Shown here: one piece after another, positions 1 through 8,696 of the stretch | Position numbering within the stretch: position 1 is the stretch's first letter | Layout: the number at the start of each line of letters is the position of its first letter | Assembly (NCBI GenBank): GCA_963751425.1 | Contig: CAVVUF010000003.1 | Coordinates: 1 to 64,000, forward strand | Reading direction: 5' to 3' | Origin: CAVVUF01 sp963751425 | Lineage (GTDB): Bacteria; Chloroflexota; Anaerolineae; Anaerolineales; UBA4823 | Length of the DNA: 64,000 bases | The notes under the pieces: generated by a model | Databases searched by the model: none | The model's input: only the letters and a program-made list of their open reading frames with translations | What the model was told of the DNA's origin: nothing | Position numbers and translations under genes: made by a program

Positions 1-920
1 AGATCGTCGAAGGGAAATACGGCTGGGCACCCCCGGGAAAAACGCGCCTGGTGCTGGGACATGAATCCCTCGGCCGCGTCATCGACCCGGGTCCACGCAG
101 CTCCCTCAAAAAGGGCGACCTGGTGGTCGGGATCGTCCGCCGTCCAGATCCAGTGCCCTGCCCGAACTGCGCAGTGGGGGAGTGGGATATGTGCCGCAAT
201 GGGCTATACACGGAGCGCGGCATCAAACAGATCGATGGGTTTATGTCTGAGCGCTGGCGCATCGAGCCCGAGTATGCCATCAAGGTAGACCCGACCCTGG
301 GCCTCCTCGGCGTGCTGCTCGAGCCGACCACGGTCGTCGTCAAGGCCTGGGAGATGGCCATGGCGGTGGGACAGCGCTCCTTCTGGGAACCCAAGAATGT
401 GCTCGTGACCGGCGCAGGGCCGATTGGCCTGCTTGCTGCCGGCATAGGGGTGCAGCGCGGCATGGAAGTGCACGTTTTGGATCGTGTCACTTCAGGTCCG
501 AAAGTCGACCTGGTAAAAATGATCGGGGCAACGTATCACTCGACCAGTGTGGCAAGCTTGGATTTTGAGCCGGATATGATCATCGAATGCACCGGGGTGG
601 GGCAAGTCATCGCCGAATCCATCCAGAAGGTAGGGGCCGGCGGTACAGTCTGTCTGACCGGGGTTGGCAAGGGCGGTGCGTTAGTGGGTGCAACCATCGC
701 CGATGTGGCCGCCTCAGCCGTGCTCCAGAATAATGTCATCGTCGGCAGTGTGAATGCCAACAAGCGCCACTGGTACAGGGCAACCGAAGCCCTCGCCCGC
801 GCAAATCAAAGGGTGTTGGAGCGCCTCATTACCCGGCGGGAAAGGCCGGAGAATTTCAAAAAGGCCTTGGAGCGGCAGCCCGATGACATCAAAGTGGTGA
901 TTCAGTTTAATGACATATAA
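1..920 (+). CDS. Glucose 1-dehydrogenase-like zinc MDR dehydrogenase (5' partial)
   Basis: This is a medium-chain dehydrogenase/reductase related to archaeal-type glucose 1-dehydrogenases, which oxidise an aldose with NAD(P)+. The frame is open to the window edge, so the N-terminus with the first zinc ligand is missing; GHES follows soon after the edge. A structural-zinc-type lobe with C-P-N-C and a further Cys (CPNCAVGEWDMC) is visible, and VTGAGPIGLLAA is the Rossmann dinucleotide-binding motif. The gene ends 160 bp before the glycyl radical enzyme start, in the same orientation. The substrate cannot be fixed from sequence: a sugar, polyol or other alcohol is possible. It may supply or remove a substrate of the downstream cluster, but that is inference from proximity. 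Confidence 0.82.
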   Translation, partial: IVEGKYGWAPPGKTRLVLGHESLGRVIDPGPRSSLKKGDLVVGIVRRPDPVPCPNCAVGEWDMCRNGLYTERGIKQIDGFMSERWRIEPEYAIKVDPTLGLLGVLLEPTTVVVKAWEMAMAVGQRSFWEPKNVLVTGAGPIGLLAAGIGVQRGMEVHVLDRVTSGPKVDLVKMIGATYHSTSVASLDFEPDMIIECTGVGQVIAESIQKVGAGGTVCLTGVGKGGALVGATIADVAASAVLQNNVIVGSVNANKRHWYRATEALARANQRVLERLITRRERPENFKKALERQPDDIKVVIQFNDI

Positions 921-1080
921 CCGAGAGTTCACAATCAACTAAGGAAAGGAGGAAGCGCGCATAAAAAGACAAATCGAAGAAAACCCGAAATCATCCAGGC
1001 GGCTGAGCCTGGGAAACAACAACCCTAACATCATCACCGGTCCGGTGATGCACAACAAAACTGATAAAGGAGAAAATGAA

Positions 1081-3505
1081 ATGAAAAACAAGAAACAACG
1101 AAAATTTCAACCGGTCGTGTCAAGGCCGATACGGCACGCATCGACCGGCTGAAAGAACAACTCAGGAGCACGAAGCCGGAACTCGACTTCGAGCGAGTTA
1201 GGATCATGCACGATATGTACGAGGAAACCGCTGGTGAACATCAGCAACTCAGACGTGCCAAATTCCTGGCAGCCGTCCTGGAACGTAAGAAACTGTATAT
1301 CGACGACAACCTCTTTGTCGGTGCCATGGCAGGCAAGACCAATGCCATGTACCCCTATCCCGAATGGCAGGTGGATTGGATGATAGAAGAGAAGACGGTC
1401 GAAAAATCGCCGACTCCGGAAGATAAGAAGGCCAACCAGTGGGCGCTCGAATACTGGGGCAAACGTGCGATGAAACCCCGGGTCGACGCGATCTTTCAGA
1501 AGCGCTATGGATACGACCCGAAGCTGTCTACCGATGCCGGCCTTTTTGGATCGTTCTCTGACTGGCCGGCCGGCGGTGGCAATCTGAACTACCCACAGGG
1601 TGTACAACAATGGTCTTGCCAGCATGATCAAGGAGGTAGAGGAGCGGCAGATGTCTCTCGAGATGCGTTTGCCGAACGTTCCCAAGTTCTATTTCTATGA
1701 GGGAGCCCTCATCGTGATGAGAGCAGCGATCCGGTTTGCCCATCGTTATGCCGAGTTGGCCCGGGAGATGGCGGCTAAAGAGAAGAATGAAACCCGAAAA
1801 GCAGAGCTGATCGCTATTGCGGAAACCTGCGAATGGGTTCCCGAGCATCCCGCCCGGAATCTGAGAGAAGCGATCCAGAGTCACTTCTTCTGTCACCTCG
1901 TGGCAGAACTCGAGCAGATCGGCTGCGGGTACTCTGAAGCCTATCTGGGACAGAACCTGGAGCCTTACTATCAGGCCGACAAGGCGGCCGGGCTTGTCAC
2001 GTATGACGACGCCGTCTTCATGTTCGAGAACCTCACCATCAAGTTGAATGAGATCGGCTACTACTATGGCGAGAGAATCGCCAAGCAGAACTCCGCCGAT
2101 CTGGGACAGAGCATCACCCTCGGGGGCTATACCGGGAATGGTGAAGATGCCACCGCGGAAATGGACTACGTGATTTTGGATTCGGCAGCCTATCTTGCTC
2201 TGCCGCAACCTCCGCTGTCGTGCGCCTACACGGAGCGGATGAGCGGCAAATTCCTGGAAAAGGTCCTCGATGTTATCGGCACCGGTGTAGGCATGCCTCA
2301 GTTCGTGAACGCCGAAGTGATGTTCAAGCGGGCCCTGAACCTCTGGGGCTGGACCGAAAGGAACGGCTATCTCCCATTGGAGAAAGCCCGGCGCACCTGC
2401 GTCGGGGCCTGTGTGGGAAGCTACATCCCGTATGAGACCGGTCACCCGGTGGAGGGGCAGCCCAACCTCGGCAAGATCATCGAGTTAACGATGAACAATG
2501 GCTTCGATCCCCGCACCAAAAAACAGATCGGTCCCAAGACCGGCGATCCTGAGGATTTCAAGGACTTTGAGGAATTGTACGCCGCATTCGAGAAGCAGCT
2601 TCAGTTCTGCGAGGACACTCTTCGCCATTCAGCCTGGATTTCAAACATCCTGCAGGCGGATTTCCTCCCCTGCGCCTGGCGCTCCGTTCTGACCGGCGGA
2701 TGCATCGAGACCGGTACCGAGACCTGGGACGGCGGGGCCAACTACTACACGGTCGCCCAGATCTCCATCGGCGGCGTGGATGCGGCCAACTCGCTGATGG
2801 CCGTCAAGAAACTGGTGTTCGATGACAAGAAGGTGACTATGGCCGAGCTGAAAAAAGCCCTGGCGGCCAACTTCGAGGGGGAATATCGAGAATGTCGGGA
2901 AGATGTGCTTTGAAGCGCCCAAGCACGGCAACGACATCCCCGAAGTGAACAGGTTCGTCCACAGGGTCTACGACAGCATCTTGCACGCGTTTAGCAGTGT
3001 GGATGGCGGTGGCAACTACATCAGCAAGGATATCAAGACCTCACTCGATGCCTATACCAAGAGTGCCCACAACCCCTTTGGTATGGTGACCGGGGCGCTG
3101 CCGAACGGCAAGAAGGCCGGAGTGGCGCTCACCGACGGAAGTCTCTCGGCCATGCCGGGCACCGACGTCAGCGGACCGACTGCGTTGGTGATGTCTGCAG
3201 CACAAGGTATTGATCCAGTTGCATATTGCGCAACGCATATGAATATGAAACTCCCGCCTGATCAGCTCGAGACCCGCAAGGGCAGGGATAATGTGCTGCG
3301 TCTGATCAAGACCCTGTTCGATAACGGTGGTTATCACATTCAGTTCAACGTGCTGGATACCGAGAAGCTAAGAGACGCCCAGAAGCACCCTGAAAACTAC
3401 CGCGACCTCGTGGTCCGAGTCGCTGGTTTCAGCGCCTTCTTCACCCAGCTGCATGTGGGCGTGCAGAACGAGATCATCGAACGGACCATGCAGCGTTGTG
3501 AGTGA
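1081..3505 (+). CDS. Glycyl radical enzyme (PFL2-like superfamily), split by three frameshifts
   Basis: This encodes a glycyl radical enzyme of about 805 residues once the frames are joined. The C-terminal glycyl radical motif RVAGFSAFF is at 3416-3442 (radical Gly codon 3425-3427). The thiyl-radical Cys lies in TCVGACVGSYIP (Cys codon 2410-2412). Other family hallmarks are GPKTGD and GGCIETG. The ATG at 1081 has AAAGGAG eight bases upstream, but the frame must shift before about 1130, again near 1598 in a GGG run, and again near 2895. All three pieces join into colinear GRE sequence, so base-call errors are likelier than decay. Most dehydratase and decarboxylase GREs carry Cys-Val-Glu at the active site; here the Glu position is Gly, closer to the X-succinate synthase situation. 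The substrate is unknown. The dedicated activase, ferredoxin and MetK follow downstream. Confidence 0.9.
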
Positions 3506-3520
3506 GCGTATTAAAGGGGA

Positions 3521-3555
3521 CCGTTACGGCGTGGCCATCCGTCACGCCGTAACGG
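3521..3555 (+). other. Intercistronic hairpin after the GRE gene
   Basis: A perfect 13-bp inverted repeat (arms 3521-3533 and 3543-3555, nine-base loop) lies 16 bp after the GRE stop. No T-run follows, so it is more likely an mRNA 3'-end stabiliser or processing site that sets a high GRE level over the downstream genes than a full terminator. That role is inference. Confidence 0.6.
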
Positions 3556-3629
3556 AAGTCCATTGAACGGCAAGGATGGAAGGCTATGAATCCAGAAACA
3601 AAGTGTAAGAACGAAGGAGGTACAAGGCT

Positions 3630-4784
3630 ATGAAAACTAACAGTCGACGCATTGCCATCATGGTGGGAGCAGGTTATGTCCCCGGTATCAATGCCGTCAT
3701 TACAGGCGCCGCCATCGCGGCTGGAAAAATGGGTTGGGAGCTGGTTGGCATCCGCGATGGTTTTGAAGGTTTGTTGCACCCCGAAAAATACCCCAATGGC
3801 GGATTGGTAACACTCAACCCAGAGCTTATTGAAAATCTTGATCCGTCCGCCGGTGGAGTCCTGGGCCAATCGCCCAGGGTCGATCCCTTCCATGTCCGCC
3901 AGATCAACGAGTTGGAGATGGTGGAAGAAGTGGATATGTCGGATGAGCTTCTAAAAAGGCTCAAAACAGAAAATATCGACGGACTGATCTCAGTCGTTGG
4001 CGGACAGGGACTGACCATCCTTTACAAGCTCCATCGCAAAGGTCTCAATGTGGTGTGCATCCCACGCTCGATTGATAACGATATCGCCTCTACTTCGGTT
4101 TCGTTTGGTTTCAATAGCGCCCTCACATTAACCATCGAAATGCTCGACCGTGCCCGTCAGTCAGCCCGCTCAGCCCGCAAAATTGCAGTGGTGGAGGTTC
4201 AGGGAGAGCAGGCCGGATGGATTGCACTACAGGCCGGCATCGCGGTTTGTGCTGATGTCATCATGATCCCTGAAATACCTGTTGATTTGAAAAATGCGGC
4301 AGAGACATTAAAGGACAAAATGTCAGCCGGAAAGTCCTACGGGCTGGTGGTAGTTGCCCAGGGAGCGAAATTTATCAATCAGGCTAAAAAACAGGAGGTT
4401 GTATCCTCCCTCAAAGCCACCCTTTCACCGCTGGCAAGCGGCGATTCCAATAGTGAACACGTTATTCTGACTTCTGGTCAGGCGGCCGAAACTGTGGCAA
4501 CCGAGCTGCAGCTGCTGATCGCCGAAGAAACCTATCCGCTCGTGATTGGTCCCTGGGTCAGGGGTGGAACACCATCTGCCGTCGACCGTCAACTGGGGAT
4601 GGTATACGGAGCCGGTGCTGTGCAGGCGCTGAAAGCCGGGAAGAACGGAGTCATGGTGGCTTTTGTTCCTCCGGAAATAAAGTTCGTGCCTTTGGCAGAA
4701 GCGATCAACAAAGTCAGAACAGTTCCTGCTGAAAGCGAATTCCTGAAGATTGCCAATTCTCTCGGCATATATTGCGGGAAATAG
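3630..4784 (+). CDS. Phosphofructokinase-fold protein, paralog 1, atypical active site
   Basis: The 384-residue protein follows the 6-phosphofructokinase fold from end to end: a glycine-rich start (GAGYVPGINA, about 13-22), GGVLGQ (75-80), GGQGL (124-128), PRSIDNDI (145-152), AGWIALQAG (195-203) and RGGTPSAVDR (311-320). In true PFKs the third motif is GGDGS, whose Asp binds Mg-ATP; here it is Gln and the Ser is Leu. The MGR that contacts fructose 6-phosphate is replaced by QGEQ, and the usual His before RGG is absent. The catalytic Asp of the IDND motif is kept. AAGGAGG precedes the ATG. It sits between the GRE and its activase, with the activase start only 13 bp beyond its stop. It is probably not a glycolytic PFK; a kinase for another substrate or a binding protein is possible. 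Confidence 0.85.
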   Translation: MKTNSRRIAIMVGAGYVPGINAVITGAAIAAGKMGWELVGIRDGFEGLLHPEKYPNGGLVTLNPELIENLDPSAGGVLGQSPRVDPFHVRQINELEMVEEVDMSDELLKRLKTENIDGLISVVGGQGLTILYKLHRKGLNVVCIPRSIDNDIASTSVSFGFNSALTLTIEMLDRARQSARSARKIAVVEVQGEQAGWIALQAGIAVCADVIMIPEIPVDLKNAAETLKDKMSAGKSYGLVVVAQGAKFINQAKKQEVVSSLKATLSPLASGDSNSEHVILTSGQAAETVATELQLLIAEETYPLVIGPWVRGGTPSAVDRQLGMVYGAGAVQALKAGKNGVMVAFVPPEIKFVPLAEAINKVRTVPAESEFLKIANSLGIYCGK

Positions 4785-4797
4785 GGAGAATAAAATC

Positions 4798-5763
4798 ATG
4801 ACAAATCAAACAACCAACCTATTGGATATGACAGGCACGGTACTGAATATCCAGCGCTATTGCAGCCATGATGGTCCGGGCATCCGCACCACCGTTTTCC
4901 TGAAAGGCTGCTCTTTGCGCTGCAAATGGTGCGGCAATCCCGAAAGCATCCAGAAGAAGCCTGAAATTTCATACGACCCCAAAAAGTGCACCGGTAAGAA
5001 ATGTAGTGTCTGCCTGAAGTCACCCTTCCCCGAAGGCGCCTTCTATTTTGTGGATGGCGACGATGAAAAAGTGAGTGTCAACTGGCACCTGGCCATGGAC
5101 TGCGACCAGGAAATGGCCTCGCTCTGCCCAACAGGCGCGCTCGAAATGTTCGGCAAAACCATGACGGTTGGCGAGGTGCTCGACGAAGTGGAGAAGGATA
5201 GCAGCTTCTACCGCAATACGGGTGGTGGTATGACCATCAGTGGCGGTGAGGTGATGCTGCAACCCGACTTTGCTGCAGCTTTGCTGCAGGAAGCCCACAA
5301 TCGTGGCATGAATACGGCGATCGAAACAGCGTCCAATGCACCATGGTCTTTCCTGGAGAAAGTATTGCCCCATGTGGATACGATGCTGCACGATAACAAA
5401 CTGATGAATTCAGAGCGGCACAAAAAGTGGACCGGCGTTGGCAACGAGCGCATCCTGGCGAACTTCAAAAAAGCTTACGAAACGTTTCCCAACATCGACT
5501 TTATTACGCGAACACCACTGATCCCAGGCGTAAATGCCGATGAGGAGCACATCCGCGCCGTACTGGCATTCATCAAGCCTTATAAGAACGTAATTGATTA
5601 TGAGCTGCTGCCGTATCACCGCTTTGGGCTGGGCAAGTACTTGCTGCTGGGCGAGGTGTATGAACTGGACGATTACAGAACGCCGTCCGATGAAGTAGTC
5701 AAGCACTTGCAGGCCATCATCGACGAAGCCTTCGGCAGGAGTGGAGAATCCATGACTGTATAG
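4798..5763 (+). CDS. Glycyl radical enzyme activating protein (radical SAM)
   Basis: This activase uses SAM and a reduced [4Fe-4S] cluster to abstract H from the GRE glycine. Near the N-terminus HDGPGIRTTVFLKGC leads into the radical-SAM CxxxCxxC (C38, C42, C45), followed by GNPES, both typical of the family. SGGE is at 148-151. The ferredoxin-like insert keeps only five cysteines (C64, C69, C72, C102, C110), so probably one auxiliary cluster rather than two. The 321-residue length is normal. I chose the ATG at 4798, which follows AGGGAG and avoids overlapping the upstream gene. It presumably acts on the GRE at 1081-3505, the only GRE in view. Confidence 0.93.
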   Translation: MTNQTTNLLDMTGTVLNIQRYCSHDGPGIRTTVFLKGCSLRCKWCGNPESIQKKPEISYDPKKCTGKKCSVCLKSPFPEGAFYFVDGDDEKVSVNWHLAMDCDQEMASLCPTGALEMFGKTMTVGEVLDEVEKDSSFYRNTGGGMTISGGEVMLQPDFAAALLQEAHNRGMNTAIETASNAPWSFLEKVLPHVDTMLHDNKLMNSERHKKWTGVGNERILANFKKAYETFPNIDFITRTPLIPGVNADEEHIRAVLAFIKPYKNVIDYELLPYHRFGLGKYLLLGEVYELDDYRTPSDEVVKHLQAIIDEAFGRSGESMTV

Positions 5764-5783
5764 GTTGCGCAGTTGAGAAAAAC

Positions 5784-5822
5784 AGGGGCGTCTCGATGGG
5801 CATTGCCCGCAGAAACGCCCCT
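5784..5822 (+). other. Nested intercistronic hairpin between activase and ferredoxin
   Basis: Outer arms AGGGGCGT (5784-5791) and ACGCCCCT (5815-5822) enclose an inner GGGC-ATT-GCCC hairpin (5798-5808). There is no T-run. It fills the leader of the ferredoxin gene, whose Shine-Dalgarno follows, so it may be a processing or stabilising element. Confidence 0.5.
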
Positions 5823-5861
5823 ATTCCTGAATTATGCAACGGAATTGAAAGGAGTTTGAGC

Positions 5862-6158
5862 ATGTCCAATTCGATTGATTTATCAGAAAGTGTTTCCGCT
5901 TCTCCTGAAACTCGAGTAGGGTTGAACTACCGTGCGGTAATCAATACCAACAAATGTACTGTCAGCGGTGAATGCATCAAGGTTTGCGAGGTAAATGCCA
6001 TCTACGAGGGTCCCAAACGGATGCCGTCGAATACTTGTTTTGCCACGGAATTGTTGCCAGGAAAGTCAGAGGTGGACCCGGATAAATGTAACGGGTGTGG
6101 GGAATGCGTTTCCGTTTGCCCCTCAAATGCAATTGAAATGGTGCCTGCAGCTGAGTAA
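5862..6158 (+). CDS. Dicluster-type ferredoxin with one altered cluster
   Basis: This 98-residue protein is a likely electron donor for the activase. The C-terminal cluster motif is canonical, CNGCGECVSVCP (C76, C79, C82, C86). The N-terminal motif reads CTVSGECIKVC (C32, C38, C42): Ser35 stands where the second Cys is expected, and the Pro after the last Cys is missing. An extra C59 could serve as a ligand. A [3Fe-4S] or lost cluster is therefore possible. The ATG at 5862 has AAAGGAG at a good distance; an upstream ATG in frame at 5796 lies in the hairpin region and lacks an SD. It could also be a GRE small subunit, but the cysteine pattern is ferredoxin-like and not that of HpdC. Confidence 0.85.
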   Translation: MSNSIDLSESVSASPETRVGLNYRAVINTNKCTVSGECIKVCEVNAIYEGPKRMPSNTCFATELLPGKSEVDPDKCNGCGECVSVCPSNAIEMVPAAE

Positions 6159-6294
6159 TGCTTTGGGATCGAGATTGTGAAAGGCAAGAATGCAAATATG
6201 TGCGGATTTGTGAACTAACCCGGCATGCTTGAGATGCGCACGCAATCCGTCTAAACGACTTTGCTTCGAAAAAACTATAACAAAGGAAAACATC

Positions 6295-7422
6295 ATGATT
6301 AAATCACTGGGTCATGCCGGCACGCACAGGCGCGTTGCCATCAATGTGGGGTCAGGCTTTGTGCCTGGCACAAATGCTGTGGTAATGGGTGCAGCTATTG
6401 CCGGGGGTAAATTAGGATGGGAAATGATTGGCATCCGGGATGGTTTTGAAGGGCTTTTGTATCCTGAACGTTATCCCAATGAAGGATTGATCACCCTCAG
6501 CCCCGAGCTTATCGAGAACCTCGATCCTGCCACCGGAGGTATCCTTGGACAGGCGCCCAGGGTTGATCCGTTTCATACCTCTTCTGTAGATGTAGGAGAG
6601 ATTGATCTTTCCGATGAAATATTAAAAAGACTAAAGGAAGAAGATATTGATGCACTAATTTCCATCGTGGGTGGCCAGGGGCTTGGTATTCTTCATAAGC
6701 TCCACAACAAAGGGCTGCATACGGTGTGTATTCCACGGTCAATAGAGAACGATGTTGCCATTACTGCAGTATCGTTTGGGTTCAACAGCACACTCAGCAT
6801 CACCATCGAAATGCTTAACAAGGCATATCAGGCTGCCAAATCTGCCAGTAAGATAGCAGTTGTTGAGGTCCCGGGTGAACAGTCCGGATGGATTGCACTT
6901 CAGGCAGGTATTGCCGTACGTGCCGATGCGGTGCTGATACCTGAGATTCCCTGCGATCTGAAAAATGTGGCATCGAGGTTAAAAGACAAAATATCAATCC
7001 GGAGACCTTATGGTTTGGTAGTGGTTGCCGAAGGGGCAAAGTTTGTTAATTACCCGACAGATCAGGATGATAAGTCAGTTGAAAATTCCCTGGAAACAAT
7101 AGCAGCAGGTCAAGTCGCCGGAACAGTGGCTGCTAAACTGCAACCGATGATTGCTACAGAAATTTATCCGCTTGTGATTGGTTCCTGGGCCAGGGGTGGA
7201 AATCCCACCGCAACCGACCATCAATTGGGAATGGCATATGGTGCGGGAGCTGTGCAGGCGTTGAAAGCCGGTCAAAACGGGGTGATGGTAGCTTTTATGC
7301 CTCCCGATATCAGGTTCGTGCCGCTTGCGGATGCGGTCAACAAAGTGAGAACTGTGCCCACCGACAGCGAATTTATGAGGATCGCCCAGTCGCTCGGCAT
7401 CTACCTTGGAAATCGTTTATAA
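6295..7422 (+). CDS. Phosphofructokinase-fold protein, paralog 2, more divergent active site
   Basis: A 375-residue paralog of the protein at 3630-4784, clearly alignable along its length. It shares GGQGL (126-130), with the Mg-ATP Asp replaced by Gln. Where paralog 1 has IDND it reads PRSIENDV (147-154), so the catalytic Asp itself is Glu. VPGEQSGWIAL replaces the MGR region and ARGGNPTATDHQLG replaces the QRGGxPSAxDR region. These changes argue against normal PFK catalysis. The ATG at 6295 follows AAAGGAAAA; a longer frame to 6229 lacks SD support. It lies 15 bp before the Fe-S protein gene, in one apparent operon. A heteromeric pair with paralog 1 is a reasonable guess, since PFKs are oligomers whose sites form between subunits. 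Confidence 0.85.
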   Translation: MIKSLGHAGTHRRVAINVGSGFVPGTNAVVMGAAIAGGKLGWEMIGIRDGFEGLLYPERYPNEGLITLSPELIENLDPATGGILGQAPRVDPFHTSSVDVGEIDLSDEILKRLKEEDIDALISIVGGQGLGILHKLHNKGLHTVCIPRSIENDVAITAVSFGFNSTLSITIEMLNKAYQAAKSASKIAVVEVPGEQSGWIALQAGIAVRADAVLIPEIPCDLKNVASRLKDKISIRRPYGLVVVAEGAKFVNYPTDQDDKSVENSLETIAAGQVAGTVAAKLQPMIATEIYPLVIGSWARGGNPTATDHQLGMAYGAGAVQALKAGQNGVMVAFMPPDIRFVPLADAVNKVRTVPTDSEFMRIAQSLGIYLGNRL

Positions 7423-7437
7423 GAATGGAGCATAACC

Positions 7438-8628
7438 ATGAACAATTCTGACACAAACGTAGATATTTACGAACGATTGGCGGATGCGCTGGACGCACTT
7501 CCCGCTGGCTTTACCAGAACACCCTCCAAATTGGAAATAAAGCTGATCAAGATGGTGTTCACACCCGAAGAGGCCTTGATTGCCAGCACATTGAGCCGCA
7601 AGCTCGAAACTGCTGCCGAAATTGCTGAACGGCTTGGCCTTCCTGAGATAAAGTGACCGTGTTACTCGAGGGAATGATACCCCGTCGCATGGTTAGAACT
7701 GACACACTTGCACTTGAAACAGGCGTAAAAGGACTTGGAAAAGTAGAAGCAAAACCCGGTGAGTCAAAAGAAGAGCCCGTGAAGAAATACCGGCTCTTTC
7801 CTTTCCTTGTAGGTTGGTATGAATCGTACCTGCAGGAGATTAAACCCGAAAGTGCTGAATTTGCAAAGATATTCGAACAATATGTTATCGAGGGCGGGGG
7901 CGAAAAAATCTTTGCGCCGCGTCCCGGCCCGCAGGGTGTCATTCCGTACCGCGGCTCGCTCAAACCCGAATGGTTCAAGCGGGAACCACACAATGATATT
8001 GATGCCCACTTCCAGAGGCATGACCGTTTCCTTGTGCTTGATTGTGTGTGCAAGAAAGAGAAAGTTGCTTTTCAAGGCCATAGCTGCCACATGCCTATTA
8101 AAAGGTGTGGATTTGCAGGTATGCCACCCGTGGTACCTCTTTCTGAAAACGTAATAAGCAGAGAGGAGGCCATCAAACTCTGGAATGAATTAGATGCAAT
8201 GGGAACCATGGTCATAGAAGGATTCTACGGGTTCACGATGGGTGCCGAGGAACCTCAGTTCGTCGGCGGCTGTCACTGCTGCGGCTGTTGCTGTACCATA
8301 TTGCAGGGAGGGCGTAATGGTAACCTCACCGAGTCTGTAGAGCGATCAAACTACCGTGTTGTAAAGGATTATGACAAATGCACCAACTGCGGCGAGTGCG
8401 TCAGGCGCTGCCAGTTTTTTGCACATACGTGGGAAAAAACCGAAGATGGCAAGAGGTCTGTTTACCACAGGGACAAGTGTGTAGGATGTGGAGCCTGTGG
8501 TCATGGGATGCCCGTCGGGTGCGCTTCACCTGGAGCCTGTTTCGGAAGAAGAATGGGTTCAGGTAGCTTCCAGTTTCATTGGATGGGAAGAGAAGCGTCT
8601 CGAGTATCTGGCAGCGCAGGAGAAGTAA
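7438..8628 (+). CDS. Fe-S protein with N-terminal HTH-like domain and C-terminal 2[4Fe-4S] ferredoxin domain (two frameshifts)
   Basis: I read this as one gene of about 395 residues. The first 71 residues (7438-7653) look like a winged-helix-type segment. Its stop at about 7653 overlaps the continuing frame, which resumes at GATAAAGTG. The central part has a Cys-rich stretch (DCVCKKEKVAF, then C-x5-C). Next come GGCHCCGCCC and CTNCGECVRRC and CVGCGAC. At about 8492 one surplus G shifts the frame; removing it gives a regular MGCPSGAL motif and a C-terminus ending in a TAA at 8626-8628. Larger Fe-S proteins of this architecture occur in anaerobes. It could feed electrons to the activase or GRE; the partner is not shown by sequence. 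The two parts could in principle be separate genes, but the first is too short to stand alone. Confidence 0.7.
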
Positions 8629-8696
8629 GGTAGGGCCCTAAAGCCAATATCATAAAATGACTTCGCTTCTGCGAAGAGAAAAGGAGAAAAAATTCC

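Noticed and set aside
1528..2445. A 305-residue open frame on the minus strand inside the GRE gene
   Set aside because: It lies antisense to clear GRE sequence, has no family match I can see, and similar long antisense frames (8730-9497, 12796-13662, 15257-16093) occur opposite other GC-rich genes.
3630..4784. Glycolytic 6-phosphofructokinase (pfkA)
   Set aside because: The ATP/Mg and fructose 6-phosphate contact residues are changed, and there are two paralogs in a GRE operon.
7640..7660. Programmed ribosomal frameshift in the Fe-S protein gene
   Set aside because: No slippery heptamer and downstream structure were seen, and random breaks are frequent across this window.
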